Shown here piece after piece: positions 46,392 through 54,286 of a DNA stretch of 64,000 bases. Each line of letters starts with the position of its first letter. Positions within the stretch are counted from its first letter, which is position 1. The notes beneath the pieces were generated by a model that was given only the letters and a program-made list of their open reading frames with translations, made no database searches and was not told the DNA's origin. The position numbers and the translations under genes are program-made. This stretch comes from Nonomuraea rhodomycinica (GTDB taxonomy: Bacteria > Actinomycetota > Actinomycetes > Streptosporangiales > Streptosporangiaceae), in assembly GCF_013363995.1 (NCBI RefSeq), contig NZ_JABWGO010000019.1, positions 24,619-88,618 on the forward strand, given 5' to 3'.

Positions 46392-47009
46392 TCAAACGGA
46401 CGTGTCCGCCGGAAGGCGCTCCGGGGAAGGCTGGATGGCGCGTCGCTTCCGCGCCCAGCGCACGAGCTCGACCACCCCGGTGACGGACAGCGCGATCCCG
46501 AGGCCGAGCAGCAGCCCCTTGACCGGGTCGTTCTCGAAGGCCATCCCGCCGAAGAAGCCGATCAGTCCCGAATACACCGCCCAGGACGAGGCGGCGATCG
46601 CGTCGAAGAACGTGAACGAGCGCAGCGGGTGCCGTACGGCGCCCATGGTCAGCGTGGTGGCGGTGCGGCCGCCCGGGATGTACCGGGCGACCACCAGCAC
46701 GAGCCCGCCCCGCTCGGCCAGCGCCCGCCGCGCCCACACGAACGCCTTGCGCTCGCGCAGCCGCCCGGCCGCCTTGTTGCCGATCAGGTAGGAGACGTGG
46801 TCACCGGCGAAGGCCCCCAGCGCGGCGACCAGGATGACGAGGCCCAGGTTCGTCTCGCCCGACGCGGCGAACACCGCGGCGGTGATCACCGACGTCTCCG
46901 CCGGCACGACGGGGAAGAACCCGTCGAGCAGCGCCAGGGCGAACAGCGCGGCGTACAGCCAGGGGGACGACATCGCCTGGGTGACGAGGTCCATGATGGC
47001 GTGCGACAT
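46392..47009 (-). CDS. DedA-family membrane protein
   Basis: A 205-residue DedA protein with four to five membrane segments. FFPVVPAETSVITAAVFA, GDHVSYLIGNKAAGR and the conserved ARYIPGGRTATTLTMG motif (Arg and Gly needed for activity in the family) are intact. DedA proteins are flippases or lipid-handling proteins linked to envelope homeostasis. ATG 47009 is used; the longer open frame upstream lacks family sequence. About 380 bases upstream are gene-free. Confidence 0.9.
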   Translation of the reverse strand: MSHAIMDLVTQAMSSPWLYAALFALALLDGFFPVVPAETSVITAAVFAASGETNLGLVILVAALGAFAGDHVSYLIGNKAAGRLRERKAFVWARRALAERGGLVLVVARYIPGGRTATTLTMGAVRHPLRSFTFFDAIAASSWAVYSGLIGFFGGMAFENDPVKGLLLGLGIALSVTGVVELVRWARKRRAIQPSPERLPADTSV

Positions 47010-47180
47010 ACGTTGTACTCCGATCGTTGTGACCTCACAGCCTGGTGGCGGGAGGCGCCGAGGGGCATCGGGGAAACCCCCGGTCCCACGCGGGCCCGGC
47101 CCTGAGATCGGGATGGGGCCCGCACCCTGGGCACCATAGGAAGCCCGCAGGTCACGGCACATCGGACGATCGACACACAC

Positions 47181-47204
47181 CACCCTCGACTTTCGTCGGG
47201 GGTG
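47181..47204. promoter_or_regulatory. Inverted repeat, DesR/LuxR-type operator candidate 1
   Basis: CACCCTCGAC-TTTC-GTCGGGGGTG has ten-base arms with one T-G mismatch around a four-base centre. The centre CGACTTTCGTCG resembles the operators of NarL/DesR-type response regulators. It lies about 190 bases upstream of the histidine-kinase start in the gene-free stretch 47010-47390. Confidence 0.45.
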
Positions 47205-47321
47205 CGGGTGCGATCTCCGGCGACATCTCCGATCCAAGCGGCCCGAGGTCCGGAGGGCAGCAGGGCGGGTATCCGGATCGGGGGTGGTGCCAGCCCTACC
47301 GTCGCGGGGGATCGCGCCCCA

Positions 47322-47339
47322 CCCTGACGTTCGTCAGGG
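47322..47339. promoter_or_regulatory. Perfect inverted repeat, DesR/LuxR-type operator candidate 2
   Basis: CCCTGACG-TT-CGTCAGGG is a perfect eight-base-arm palindrome 52 bases before the kinase start. Its centre (GACGTTCGTC) is similar to the repeat at 47181. Two such sites in front of a DesK-type kinase gene suggest autoregulation by a cognate regulator. The rest of 47010-47390 shows no gene. Confidence 0.5.
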
Positions 47340-47390
47340 GGCGACCCCTACCTTCGGCGGAGGCGCCCCGCCGGCGCCGCGGGTACGGTC

Positions 47391-48524
47391 GTGGCCGTGA
47401 AGGGTCAGCGCCGTGAGAGCCGCCGCCGGCTGGCTTCGGGCCTGCTGCTGTGGGCGCTGCTGTGCGTCGCGATCGCCGCGGAGGGGCCCGATCCGTTGCT
47501 GGACGCGGCGGGGTTCGGCCTCCGGAGCGTGCCGCGCATGGCACTGGCCGCGGTGGCCGTGATCGTGGGCAGGCGCCGGCCGGAGCTGGCCGTGGCGCTG
47601 CTGCTGCCGTTCGGGCCGTGGCGCTTCGAGCACGGGCTGGCCACCTCCGACCTCGTCTGGCCGCTGGCGCTGCCGGGCGTCAAGATCTTCCCGTTCTCCC
47701 CGGCCCTGCCGTTCGTGATGGGGTACGCGTACCTGTGCGGGCGGCGGCCGGCGCCGCTCCGGTCCGTCGTGGCCGTGTTCGCGGTGGTGGCGCTCGCGGG
47801 GGCGGGGCTCGTGGTGGCCCGGGGGAGCGGGCCGGCGCTGTGGATCACCATGGTCAGCGGGCTGCTCGGCGCGTACGCGCTGCCGTACGCGGTGGGGCAG
47901 GTGCGGCGGCGGCTCCTCCAGCAGCGCGAGCGGGCCGAGCAGTCGGTCGCGGCGCAGGCGCGGCTGCGCGAGCGGGCGCGGATCGCGCGCGACATGCACG
48001 ACTCGCTCGGCCACGACCTGGCGCTCATCGCGGTGCGCGCCGCGGGGCTGGAGCTGTCACCGGGCCTGGACACCGCCCAGGTCAGGGCGGCCGGCGAGCT
48101 GCGGGTCGCGGCGGCCGACGCGACGGAGCGGCTGCGGCAGATCATCGGCCTGCTGGGCGACGACGCCGTCCCGGCGCCGCTGACGCCCGTCGGCGAGGAC
48201 GTGGCCGGGCTGGTCGAGCGGGCCCGCGCCTCCGGCATGGCGATCACGCTGCGGCTGGCGGGGGAGCCGGCGCCCGGGCTGGCGCACGCCGTCGTCCAGG
48301 AGGGGCTGACGAACGCGGCCAAGCACGCGCCGGGCGCGGCGGTCACGGTGGAGGTGTCGCCCGGCCGGGTGACCGTGCGCAACGGCCCCTCCCGCGCCCG
48401 TCCCGTCGTGGCGCCGGGCGGGCTCGGGCTCGCGGGGCTGCGGGAGCGCGTACGGCTGGCGGGCGGCGTCCTGACGGCGGCGCCGCGCCAGGACGGCTTC
48501 GAGCTGACCGTCGAACTCCCCTGA
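47391..48524 (+). CDS. DesK/NarL-type sensor histidine kinase
   Basis: A 377-residue kinase. Four to five membrane segments occupy residues 12-165, followed by a coiled linker. The HisKA_3 dimerisation domain is RARIARDMHDSLGHDLALIAVRA with phospho-His203. The N-box of the ATPase domain is VVQEGLTNAAKHAPGA and the G-box is GGLGLAGLRERV. It belongs to the family that normally pairs with a LuxR-type response regulator in the same operon, yet the next gene (48654) is a membrane protein and no regulator is nearby. GTG start; GTG 47397 is possible. Confidence 0.9.
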   Translation: MAVKGQRRESRRRLASGLLLWALLCVAIAAEGPDPLLDAAGFGLRSVPRMALAAVAVIVGRRRPELAVALLLPFGPWRFEHGLATSDLVWPLALPGVKIFPFSPALPFVMGYAYLCGRRPAPLRSVVAVFAVVALAGAGLVVARGSGPALWITMVSGLLGAYALPYAVGQVRRRLLQQRERAEQSVAAQARLRERARIARDMHDSLGHDLALIAVRAAGLELSPGLDTAQVRAAGELRVAAADATERLRQIIGLLGDDAVPAPLTPVGEDVAGLVERARASGMAITLRLAGEPAPGLAHAVVQEGLTNAAKHAPGAAVTVEVSPGRVTVRNGPSRARPVVAPGGLGLAGLRERVRLAGGVLTAAPRQDGFELTVELP

Positions 48525-48580
48525 CCGGGCCGGGCCCCCCGGCAACGGGACGCCCCCGCACCGGGACGCCTCGCGGGTGT

Positions 48581-48598
48581 CTCCCCCGGGCGGGGGAG
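48581..48598. promoter_or_regulatory. Inverted repeat between kinase and membrane-protein genes
   Basis: CTCCCCC-GGGC-GGGGGAG has perfect seven-base arms and lies 55 bases before the next ATG. It could be an operator of the downstream gene or a weak terminator for the kinase transcript; no T-tract follows. Confidence 0.4.
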
Positions 48599-48653
48599 CG
48601 GCCTCCCCCCGCTCCGGGAGGATCTCCCGCCCTCGCGGCACCAGGCTGGAACC

Positions 48654-49718
48654 ATGACACAGCACATGGCGCGGGCCGGCCACGCCCGGCCGGCGCGGAC
48701 CGTGGCCGAGCAGGGGGCGGGGATCGGCCGCCTCACGGTCGGCGTCGTGGCGATGGCCGCGACCCTGCCCTACCTCACGATCAAGACGCTCTGGCTGACC
48801 GGCCATCCGGTGGGCGTCACCGACGAGGCGTTGCTGAACGACCCGACCATGGTCGGGATGAACGCCATGACGTTCGGCATGGACGCCGTCGGCCTGGCGC
48901 TGGCCCTGTCCTTCACCACGCGACGCGGGATGCGCCTGCCCGGCTGGCTGGTGCTCCTGCCGCTGTGGGTGGCCTCCGGCCTGCTCGGGACCATCGTCGC
49001 CACGGTGCCGCTGGCGTTCGTCGCCCAGGGCCCGTCGCTGCTGGACACCGGCGGTCCGATCAGGCCCTGGGTGTACGCGACGGTGTACGGCGGCTTCAGC
49101 GTCCAGGGCGTCTGCCTGCTGACGGCGTTCGCCCTCTACACCCGCGATCGTTGGGGACACGTGCTGCTGGCGCCCCTGGCCAGGGCCCAGGCGGGGCCGT
49201 CGGCGGCGTTCCAGCGGGTGGTGGCCACCGGAGCGCTGGGCGTGAGCGTCCTGCTCGGCGGGACGCGCCTGTACTGGGCGGCCGGCGGCGACGCCGGGCT
49301 GCCGCCCGCGATGGCGGCCGCGCCGCACTCCTTCAACGCCGTCGTGCAGGACGGCCTCAAGGGCCTGCTGGCCGTCGGCGGCGCGGTGGCGCTGCTCGCC
49401 GTCGTCCGGGCACGGGGACGCGGCCCGCTCTGGCGGCCCCTGACGGTGGCCTGGCTCGGCAGCGGGACGATGTTCGCCTGGGGCCTGTACGCGATGCTCC
49501 TCACCGTCACGGACGCTCCGCTCGGCGGGGAGCCCGGCGGCGCGCTCGGGCTGGTGCAGCTCTTCGAGACGCTGACCGGCCTGGTGATGGGGATGTGCGG
49601 GGCGTTCCTGCTGGCCGAGCGCGGCTCAGGCGTGCGCCACGTGCAGGCGGCGCAGCACCCGCTTGAACGCGAAGATCGAGAAGGCGATCGCCGCGCCGCT
49701 GATCGCGGCCACGGCTGA
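48654..49718 (+). CDS. Polytopic membrane protein of unknown function
   Basis: A 354-residue protein with about eight hydrophobic segments (GVVAMAATLPYLTIKTLWLTG near 30 to LVQLFETLTGLVMGMCGAFLLAE near 320). I recognise no family. The last 30 residues are very polar and lie inside the 3' end of the oppositely oriented gene 49626-50255 (93-base overlap), so the native stop may have been lost. It may be functionally tied to the kinase upstream, as membrane proteins often accompany DesK-type systems. Confidence 0.7.
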   Translation: MTQHMARAGHARPARTVAEQGAGIGRLTVGVVAMAATLPYLTIKTLWLTGHPVGVTDEALLNDPTMVGMNAMTFGMDAVGLALALSFTTRRGMRLPGWLVLLPLWVASGLLGTIVATVPLAFVAQGPSLLDTGGPIRPWVYATVYGGFSVQGVCLLTAFALYTRDRWGHVLLAPLARAQAGPSAAFQRVVATGALGVSVLLGGTRLYWAAGGDAGLPPAMAAAPHSFNAVVQDGLKGLLAVGGAVALLAVVRARGRGPLWRPLTVAWLGSGTMFAWGLYAMLLTVTDAPLGGEPGGALGLVQLFETLTGLVMGMCGAFLLAERGSGVRHVQAAQHPLEREDREGDRRAADRGHG

Positions 49719-50255
49719 CGTGCGCAGCAGCATGAACGTGCCGAGCGACTCGTGCAGCGCCAGCCAGATGCTCACCGTCGAGTTGGCCAGCAGGACGAAC
49801 CCCCACAGCAGCGTGATCCGGGCGAAGAAACGGCGCATCCGCTCGTGCTTGAGCACCGCGGAGGGCAGGTGGATGTAGTCGAGGGTGAGCTTCTGCACCA
49901 GCGGCCGGTTGAGCCGCACGGAGGCGAGGAACGCCATGCTGATGCAGATCGTGCCCAGCTCGGGCTGGATGAAGTACACCACCCAGCTGCCCGTCCAGAA
50001 CCCCACCGCGGCCCGCGCCGTGATCGCGATGGCGGCGAGGATCATCGTGGCCGGAACCCGGATCCCGCGCACCAGCCGCCAGGCGACGCCCAGGTACACC
50101 CACGCGACCGCGGCCACCAGCGCGCCCGTCAGCCCGAGCAGGGCGAGCGCCGCGTAGAACACGGCGAGGGGCGCCACCACTCCCTCCAGGAGCCGGGGCA
50201 CCGCCTGGCGGGCCAGAGAGGTGAGGCGTGGCAGGGTGACCGGCAGGTGATCCAA
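49626..50255 (-). CDS. VC0807-like conserved membrane protein
   Basis: A 209-residue protein with five to six membrane segments. The pattern WVYLGVAWRLVRGIRVPATMILAAIAITARAAVGFWTGSWVVYFIQPELGT followed by RPLVQKL resembles the VC0807/intracellular-septation-like family of small membrane proteins. Function unknown. ATG at 50255. Its end overlaps the converging gene 48654-49718. Confidence 0.68.
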   Translation of the reverse strand: MDHLPVTLPRLTSLARQAVPRLLEGVVAPLAVFYAALALLGLTGALVAAVAWVYLGVAWRLVRGIRVPATMILAAIAITARAAVGFWTGSWVVYFIQPELGTICISMAFLASVRLNRPLVQKLTLDYIHLPSAVLKHERMRRFFARITLLWGFVLLANSTVSIWLALHESLGTFMLLRTSAVAAISGAAIAFSIFAFKRVLRRLHVAHA

Positions 50256-50543
50256 GGTTGCTGCTCCGCAAGTAGGCCGACGACCGGCGACTACCCGCGC
50301 TACGCGCGGCCAGACCTGCCGGATGGGCCGTCGGGGGTGACCTCGTGCTTACCCCGGCGCCGCGCGGCCGAAGGGCTCGGATGAGCACGTGGGGAACCAC
50401 TCGTCCGCGACGGCGGATGCCGGTGGCTTACCGTACCTGACGCTCCACGATGCCACCGCCTCTTTCGACACGTTCGGCCATGCCCCTTCCGCATCGCGCG
50501 AGCCCGGCAGCGGGTTGATCTCTCCCGTTCCGGTGCCGATGAC

Positions 50544-51039
50544 TTGACCCTCTGGTACGACGAGCCCGCCACCGACTGGGAGAACCAGGCGCTGCCCGTC
50601 GGCAACGGCCCCCTCGGGGCCAAGATCTTCGGCGGCGCGCGGCTGCTGGACGGCGACCACGCCCACAGGGTGCTCGGCGAGCGGCGTCGCGGAGATGCTG
50701 GTGCAGAGCCGGGACGACGTCGTCCACGTGCTGCCCGCGCTGCCGGGCGCGTGGAAGGACGGCTCGGTGTCGGGTCTGCGCGCCCGCGGCGACGTCACCG
50801 TGGGCGCCACCTGGAAGGACGGCGCCCCCGGCACGATCACCGTGCGGCCGGGGAGGACCGGCCCGATCAAGGTCAGGTCGTCCGTCGTCGCCGGTCGCCA
50901 CCGCCTGCACGACGATCGGGGCCACGGGGTCGGCCCGCACCGCGACGGCGACGTCCTGAGCTGGGAGGCCCGCGCCGGGGTCACGTACACGATCCGGAAC
51001 GAGGCCGCCGTCCCTCCCCGCACCGCGACGACCCGCTGA
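50544..51039 (+). pseudogene. Collapsed GH95 alpha-L-fucosidase pseudogene
   Basis: The first 30 codons encode LWYDEPATDWENQALPVGN GPLGAKIFGG, the N-terminal signature of GH95 enzymes. They join directly to RLLDGDHAHRVLGE, which belongs near the end of the GH95 catalytic domain. After a frame change at about 50675 the frame continues as VAEMLVQSRDDVVHVLPALP and WKDGSVSGLRARG, the C-terminal GH95 domain, to a stop at 51039. A normal GH95 protein has about 750-800 residues, so roughly 600 are missing through at least two internal deletions. No functional product is expected. Nothing recognisable lies between 50256 and 50543. Confidence 0.8.
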
Positions 51040-51084
51040 ACACGCGATACCGTGATATGTCACCACCTCCCAGGAGCAAGCGGC

Positions 51085-51807
51085 ATGTTCTTCGGCATCA
51101 CCGACATCTGGACGTACATCGTCGGCGCGTTCTTCATCATCCTGCTGCCCGGCCCCAACTCCCTGTACGTGCTCAGCCTCGCGGCGCAGCGGGGCGTCCG
51201 GCAGGGCTACCGGGCGGCGGCCGGCGTGTTCGTCGGTGACACGGTGCTCATGGCGCTCGCGGCGGCCGGCGCGGCGTCCCTGCTGCGCTCGAACCCGGTG
51301 CTGTTCGCGGTGGTGAAGTACGCGGGGGCGGGTTACCTGGCGTGGATCGGCTTCCAGATGCTCCGGGGCGCCTGGCGGGCGTGGCGCTCCTCGACGGCCT
51401 CCGCAGGTGCGGCTGAGAGCACCGCCGCGGACACGACCTCCGGCGCCGCCGGCGCCTCGCCGGGCGCCGCCGACGCCGCGTCGCCCGAGCCCGTGGACCG
51501 CCGCGGCCGCCCCTTCCGCAAGGCCCTGACGATCAGCCTCCTGAACCCCAAGGCGATCCTCTTCTTCGTCTCGTTCTTCATCCAGTTCGTGGACCCGTCC
51601 TACGGGACGCCCGCGCTGTCGTTCCTCATCCTGGGGGCGATCATCCAGGTCTTCAGCCTGCTGTACCTGACGTCCCTGATCTTCGGCGGCAGCTTCCTGG
51701 CCGCCCAGTTCCGCTCCCGCCGCCGCCTCAGCGCGGGCCTCACCTCGGGAGTCGGCGCCCTCTTCCTGGGCTTCGGCGCCAAGCTGGCGACCACGTCGCT
51801 GGGGTGA
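51085..51807 (+). CDS. leuE: Leucine efflux protein, LysE family
   Basis: A 240-residue exporter of the LysE/RhtB superfamily. The alignment with E. coli LeuE is visible by eye: WTYIVGAFFIILLPGPNSLYVL, GYRAAAGVFVGDTVLMALAAAG and LSLLNPKAILFFVSFFIQF-type segments occur in order. A roughly 35-residue Ala/Ser-rich insertion in the central cytoplasmic loop is not in LeuE. ATG 51085 is used because CAGGAGC lies eight bases before it. It probably exports leucine or related amino acids. Confidence 0.87.
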   Translation: MFFGITDIWTYIVGAFFIILLPGPNSLYVLSLAAQRGVRQGYRAAAGVFVGDTVLMALAAAGAASLLRSNPVLFAVVKYAGAGYLAWIGFQMLRGAWRAWRSSTASAGAAESTAADTTSGAAGASPGAADAASPEPVDRRGRPFRKALTISLLNPKAILFFVSFFIQFVDPSYGTPALSFLILGAIIQVFSLLYLTSLIFGGSFLAAQFRSRRRLSAGLTSGVGALFLGFGAKLATTSLG

Positions 51808-51924
51808 GGCGTCAGCCGAAGAGCGAGGAGTCCTCCCCGAAGATCCGATGGGTGCGTGACCGGATCCGGACGCCCGACGACTTCCGAATGGCCAAGTTCT
51901 GGGAAACAACCCCAGCTCAGCGCC

Positions 51925-51960
51925 CGCCTGCCTGACATACTCGCACCGCTTCGGCAGGCG
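51925..51960. other. Hairpin in the leuE-carboxypeptidase gap
   Basis: CGCCTGCC (51925-51932) and GGCAGGCG (51953-51960) are perfect eight-base inverted arms around a 20-base loop. They lie between leuE and the M14 gene and could be a terminator or a regulatory stem in the carboxypeptidase leader. Confidence 0.35.
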
Positions 51961-52065
51961 CGCGGCCCGCGAGGGGCAAATTGGGTCTTTCCCATGCAAG
52001 GGATCGTCTTCACTCTCAGTTCAGGCGCGTGTCAACACCCATTCCGCGCACCCGAGGAGGACGAC

Positions 52066-53895
52066 GTGCGACGTCGTTTAGTCATCCTGCTGACCGTCCT
52101 GGGGCTGCTCTGCCTGAGCGGCGTCACCGGGGCGGGGGCCTCCGCCGAGCCGCCGCCCAACCGGCAGTACCGCGTGCAGGGCCCGTCCGACGCCCGGCAG
52201 CGCAGCGCCGTCGCGGCCACCGGCGCCGCGATCGAGGAGGTGGCGAAGGAGTCGGTCCTCGTCACGGCCACGGAGGCCGAGGTGGCCGCGATCAGGCGCC
52301 TGGGCTACCGGGTGACGGAGCTGCCCCGCCCCGCGTCCCGGTCCGACGCCAGGGCGTTCGACTTCCCGCCGTCGGACTCCGGCTACCACACCTACGCCGA
52401 GATGACCGCTGACGTGAACGCGCTGGTCGCCGCCCATCCGGCGATCGCCAGCACGTTCACGTACGGCACCTCGTACGAGGGCAGGCAGCTCATCGGCGTC
52501 AAGATCAGCGACAACGTGGGCACGGACGAGGCGGAGCCCGAGGTGCTCTTCACCGCCCACCAGCACGCCCGCGAGCACCTCACGGTCGAGATGGCGCTGT
52601 ACATCATGCACCTGCTGGCCGACAACTACGGCAGCGACAGCCGGATCACGAACCTGGTGAACAGCCGGGAGATCTGGATCATGCCGGACCTCAACCCGGA
52701 CGGCGGCGAGTACGACATCGCGACCGGCTCCTACCGTTCGTGGCGCAAAAACCGGCAGCCCAACAGCGGCTCGTCGGCCGTCGGCACCGACATCAACCGC
52801 AACTGGGGCTACAACTGGGGGTGCTGCGGCGGCTCGTCCGGCACGACCTCCAGCGAGACCTACCGCGGCTCGGCCGCCGAGTCGGCGCCCGAGGTGAAGG
52901 CGACGGCCAACTGGGTGCGCAGCCGGGTCGTCGGCGGCGTCCAGCAGATCAAGGCGCACATCGACTGGCACACCTACAGCGAGCTCGTGCTGTGGCCGTA
53001 CGGCTTCACCTACAACGACACCGCGCCCGGCCTGACCCAGGACGACCGCGACGCCCACGCGGTGCTCGGCCAGAACATGGCCGCCACCAACGGCTACACG
53101 CCGGAGCAGTCCAGCGACCTCTACATCACCGACGGCACGATCGACGACTGGATGTGGGGCGTCTACAAGATCTTCAGCTGGACCTTCGAGATGTACCCCA
53201 CGGGCTCCAACCCGGGCTTCTACCCGCCCGACGAGCAGATCGTCCCGCAGACCACCCGCAACCGCGAGGCCGTGCTGCGCTTCCTGGAGTACTCCGACTG
53301 CGTGTACCGGATCATCGGCAAGGAGAGCCAGTACTGCGGCACGGGCAACCCGCCGGAGACCGTGTACTCCGACACGTTCGAGTCGGCCACCGGCTGGACC
53401 GTCAACCCGTCGGGCACCGACACGGCCACGCTCGGGCAGTGGGAGCGCGGCGACCCCGAGGACACCACCTCCTCCGGCGCCAAGCAGCTCGGCACCACCG
53501 TCAGCGGCTCCAACGACCTGGTGACGGGCCGGCTCGCGGGCGCCTCCGCCGGTGAGCACGACGTCGACGGCGGCGTCACCTCGATCCAGTCGCCGCCGAT
53601 CACGCTGCCCTCGGGCGGCACGCTGAGCCTGTCGCTGTCGTGGTACCTCGCGCACGGCTCCAACAGCTCCAGCGCCGACTACTTCCGCGTACGGGTCGTG
53701 GGCGGCAGCACCGCGACCGTCCTGCAGCAGGCGGGCGCGGCGGCCAACCGCAACGGCTCGTGGAGCACGGCGACCGCGGATCTGACGGCGTTCGCGGGCC
53801 AGACGGTCCGCATCCTCGTCGACGCGGCGGACGCCTCGGGCGCCTCGCTGGTCGAGGCGGGCGTGGACGACGTCCGCATCACCCGCCGGGCCTGA
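52066..53895 (+). CDS. Secreted M14 zinc carboxypeptidase
   Basis: A 609-residue exoprotease. A Sec signal peptide spans residues 1-27 and a propeptide follows to about 100. The M14 domain has zinc ligands HxxE (H167, E170) in HQHAREHLTVE and a third His in HIDWHTYSELVLWPYG. The catalytic Glu lies in SWTFEMYP. From about residue 430 a beta-sandwich domain (ESATGWTVNPSG to the end) probably binds carbohydrate or substrate. It resembles the Streptomyces griseus carboxypeptidase T-like enzymes. The GTG start follows GAGGAGG at 52054-52060. Confidence 0.9.
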   Translation: MRRRLVILLTVLGLLCLSGVTGAGASAEPPPNRQYRVQGPSDARQRSAVAATGAAIEEVAKESVLVTATEAEVAAIRRLGYRVTELPRPASRSDARAFDFPPSDSGYHTYAEMTADVNALVAAHPAIASTFTYGTSYEGRQLIGVKISDNVGTDEAEPEVLFTAHQHAREHLTVEMALYIMHLLADNYGSDSRITNLVNSREIWIMPDLNPDGGEYDIATGSYRSWRKNRQPNSGSSAVGTDINRNWGYNWGCCGGSSGTTSSETYRGSAAESAPEVKATANWVRSRVVGGVQQIKAHIDWHTYSELVLWPYGFTYNDTAPGLTQDDRDAHAVLGQNMAATNGYTPEQSSDLYITDGTIDDWMWGVYKIFSWTFEMYPTGSNPGFYPPDEQIVPQTTRNREAVLRFLEYSDCVYRIIGKESQYCGTGNPPETVYSDTFESATGWTVNPSGTDTATLGQWERGDPEDTTSSGAKQLGTTVSGSNDLVTGRLAGASAGEHDVDGGVTSIQSPPITLPSGGTLSLSLSWYLAHGSNSSSADYFRVRVVGGSTATVLQQAGAAANRNGSWSTATADLTAFAGQTVRILVDAADASGASLVEAGVDDVRITRRA

Positions 53896-53914
53896 TCCGG
53901 CGTCGCTCCCGGAG

Positions 53915-53949
53915 AAGGGCGCCGCGGCCGGTCCGGCCGCGGCGCCCTT
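53915..53949 (+). terminator. Strong terminator after the carboxypeptidase gene
   Basis: A 15-base perfect stem (AAGGGCGCCGCGGCC, 53915-53929, with its complement at 53935-53949) and a five-base loop end in TTT. It lies 19 bases after the M14 stop. Confidence 0.88.
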
Positions 53950-53992
53950 TCACGTGCGGGCGAAGGGGCGCGCGTCACCGCCGGTTTGGGTC

Positions 53993-54021
53993 TTGTAAGG
54001 ACCGGGTGTCAAGGCTACGAT
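53993..54021 (+). promoter_or_regulatory. Promoter of the chitinase genes
   Basis: A -35 TTGTAA (53993-53998), a 17-base spacer and a -10 TACGAT (54016-54021) form a good vegetative-sigma promoter. The start site would be near 54028, giving a leader of about 260 bases. The gene-free stretch 53896-54286 holds this, the terminator above and the palindrome at 54033. Confidence 0.6.
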
Positions 54022-54032
54022 CGCCACAACTC

Positions 54033-54049
54033 TTAGGAAACTTTCCTAA
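54033..54049. promoter_or_regulatory. Perfect 17-base palindromic operator
   Basis: TTAGGAAA-C-TTTCCTAA is a perfect eight-base inverted repeat around one central base, in otherwise high-GC DNA. It sits at about +5 to +21 of the predicted chitinase transcript, a position where a bound repressor would block transcription. I recall similar TTAGGAAA-type palindromes before secreted polysaccharide-degrading genes of actinomycetes; the cognate regulator is not identified here. Confidence 0.7.
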
Positions 54050-54286
54050 AAGTAATCATGAATCGGGCAGCCATGACCCGCTCGCCGCCCCACGCCGTCC
54101 CGCCCTGACCACAGCCGGCCGCAACCCCGTCCCGCCTCTCCCAGAGGCCCGCGCCATCCGCGCGGGCCGCGCCGTACGGCTCGCGCTCTCACCCCCCGGC
54201 GCGAGCCGTACGGCACCCGAACGGCGCAGGCACCGGGCGCCCCACCGCACCCCCAACCCGTGAAGCCGCACTTTTCAGGGAATGTC

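Noticed and set aside
50256..50543. Additional GH95 sequence upstream of the pseudogene
   Set aside because: I could not find any frame with GH95-like residues before 50544.
50428..51999. 523-codon minus-strand frame across leuE and the GH95 remnant
   Set aside because: Low-complexity composition and no motif; it is antisense to leuE, whose plus-strand homology is clear.
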